This document shows, piece by piece, positions 63,080 through 64,000 of a stretch of DNA of 64,000 bases; position 1 is the first letter of the stretch, and every line of letters starts with the position of its first letter. A program made the position numbers and the translations under genes. Source of the DNA: Mitsuaria chitosanitabida ATCC BAA-476 = NBRC 102408 (GTDB taxonomy: Bacteria; Pseudomonadota; Gammaproteobacteria; Burkholderiales; Burkholderiaceae_C); assembly GCF_001598255.1 (NCBI RefSeq), contig NZ_BCYP01000007.1, positions 1-64,000 of the forward strand, in the 5' to 3' direction. The notes under the pieces are model-generated. The model was not told where the DNA came from, searched no databases, and saw only the letters and a program-made list of their open reading frames with translations.

Positions 63080-63432
63080 GCAGGACGAAGACCTGTTCCT
63101 GTTCACCGCAATTGAAGCGGAGTTGGACCACATTCCCGTCGAGTCTGCTCGCCCATATTGCGCCCCTGATTGGCTGCGGCAATGTGATTCCGAGGTCGCT
63201 CAAGCGGAGGCCCTTTACGAGAGCCGAGTAAGCGCCGCTTGTCGAGGCATCATTGCGCGCTTCCGTACGGCCGGTTGACGGACTGCATGTATTACGGGCC
63301 CGCTGGCAGAGTCGGGCTGGAAGCGGACGACAACCTCGCCGCGAGCGGTCACGGCGCAAACGTCGTCGCATGATCAACCGGCCGCGTGCGGCCGGTTGCC
63401 GCACGCATTGCTTCTTCAGTCCTGGTGGCTTC
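63080..63432. other. Gap with a possible coding remnant and a partial dispersed repeat
   Basis: One plus frame from about 63082 to a TGA at 63278 has coding-like codons (reading EDLFLFTAIEAELDHIPVES) but no start codon where one is needed. It may be a truncated gene or a small gene with a rare start. The right arm of the dispersed repeat (GGCTGGAAGCGGAC) occurs at 63315-63328. The rest, up to the LysR gene end, shows nothing recognisable. Confidence 0.35.
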
Positions 63433-64000
63433 TCAACGGCCAACCCACCCCGCAATCAGCACATCGACGAACGCGCGGACTTTCGCGGGGCGGAATCTGG
63501 CCGTTGGAAAGACGGCGTGGATGCCTCCGACGGGCAAGGACCAGCGCGGCAGAACTGGGATCAGGGTGCCACTGGCCAGTTCATCGGCAACTGCGTAGTC
63601 TGGCAGGATCGACAGACCAGCCCCGCGCACAACGGCTTCCCGGACGGCCAGGGTGGCATCGAGCGATATGGCGGGATGGACGATCACGCTCTGCCGTTCC
63701 TCGTCGCCGCGGTTGAACGTCCAGCGAGTGGGATCCCGTAGCGCCGTGTTGGCGATGAAGGGCAGCGCGTCGATGTCCTTCGGGGTCTTGGCCCGCCGAA
63801 GCTCCGCGCGCCACGACGGTGCCGCCACCAGCAACTGCCGGAACGTGCCGATCTGCCTCGCTTGGAGATGGAGTTCGGTCAACCAGCCTACACGGATCGC
63901 CAGTTCAGCCTGTCCAGCCATGAGGTCGAGTGACTGATCGCTCAGCGATGCATCGACCTTGCACTTCGGGTAGCGCCGCGTGAACTCCGCGATGGCTGGA
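63433..64000 (-). CDS. LysR-family transcriptional regulator, C-terminal part (truncated by window edge)
   Basis: The last 189 codons of a LysR regulator, running off the right edge. The effector-binding domain is clear: LDLMAGQAELAIRVGWLTE, then ARQIGTFRQLLVAAPSW, GAGLSILPDYAVADELASGTLIPVLPRWSLP (split here) and RAFVDVLIAGWV. The N-terminal helix-turn-helix lies outside. Its target is unknown. Confidence 0.88.
   Translation of the reverse strand, partial: PAIAEFTRRYPKCKVDASLSDQSLDLMAGQAELAIRVGWLTELHLQARQIGTFRQLLVAAPSWRAELRRAKTPKDIDALPFIANTALRDPTRWTFNRGDEERQSVIVHPAISLDATLAVREAVVRGAGLSILPDYAVADELASGTLIPVLPRWSLPVGGIHAVFPTARFRPAKVRAFVDVLIAGWVGR

Overview
The window is high-GC DNA with GC-rich third codon positions, long antisense shadow frames, chained ATGA/TGATG gene overlaps and a complete XrtA (exosortase A)/PEP-CTERM exopolysaccharide locus. 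This points to a Gram-negative betaproteobacterium of the Burkholderiales, plausibly the Roseateles/Mitsuaria/Rubrivivax group. The taxonomic call is inference from gene content. No rRNA, tRNA, CRISPR array or intact insertion sequence was recognised.

Layout. (1) 1-8.9 kb: the tail of an unidentified gene ending in a hexamer-repeat acidic tail, then a tripartite RND efflux operon (adaptor, permease, outer-membrane factor), a DUF1624-type membrane acyltransferase, rlmB and upp, closed by a terminator. (2) 8.9-10.5 kb: a minus-strand GT4 glycosyltransferase with a readable promoter. (3) 10.5-18.6 kb: an orphan type VI secretion effector island. It holds TIGR02270, DUF2169 and thiolase-fold proteins, a DUF4150 PAAR-like protein whose C-terminus carries HxE and PCxxC cytidine-deaminase motifs, four paralogous candidate immunity genes, and an inverted DUF6484 gene inside the array. 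(4) 18.7-23 kb: split chromate transporter, D-2-hydroxyacid dehydrogenase, DUF1993 protein and two hypotheticals. (5) 23.3-30.3 kb: a type I secretion operon (LapB-like ABC transporter, HlyD, TolC) headed by a TPR/O-GlcNAc-transferase-like protein, with no visible substrate. (6) 30.5-51.8 kb: a PEP-CTERM protein behind a strong sigma-54 promoter match, a ThiF-like protein, and a 13-gene XrtA exopolysaccharide cluster. (7) 51.9-63.4 kb: an accessory region with visibly AT-richer genes, including a SUKH immunity-like protein, a DUF2711-like protein, small membrane, secreted and zinc-ribbon proteins, and short palindromic dispersed repeats. It is interrupted by a minus-strand metabolic block (amidase, PoxB-like oxidase, RidA-like protein, DUF308-like membrane protein). 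(8) 63.4 kb to the end: the 3' part of a LysR regulator.

How the parts work together. The exopolysaccharide genes supply export (OPX lipoprotein, Wzz-like chain-length protein, tyrosine autokinase, outer-membrane barrel), sugar assembly (four glycosyltransferases, an asparagine-synthase-like amidotransferase, a FemAB-like protein, two deacetylases, an O-antigen-ligase-like protein) and the exosortase that should cut PEP-CTERM proteins such as the one at 30.6 kb. The most interesting candidate is the T6SS module: a PAAR-tipped putative nucleic-acid deaminase translationally coupled to a loader cassette and followed by an expanded family of likely immunity paralogues.
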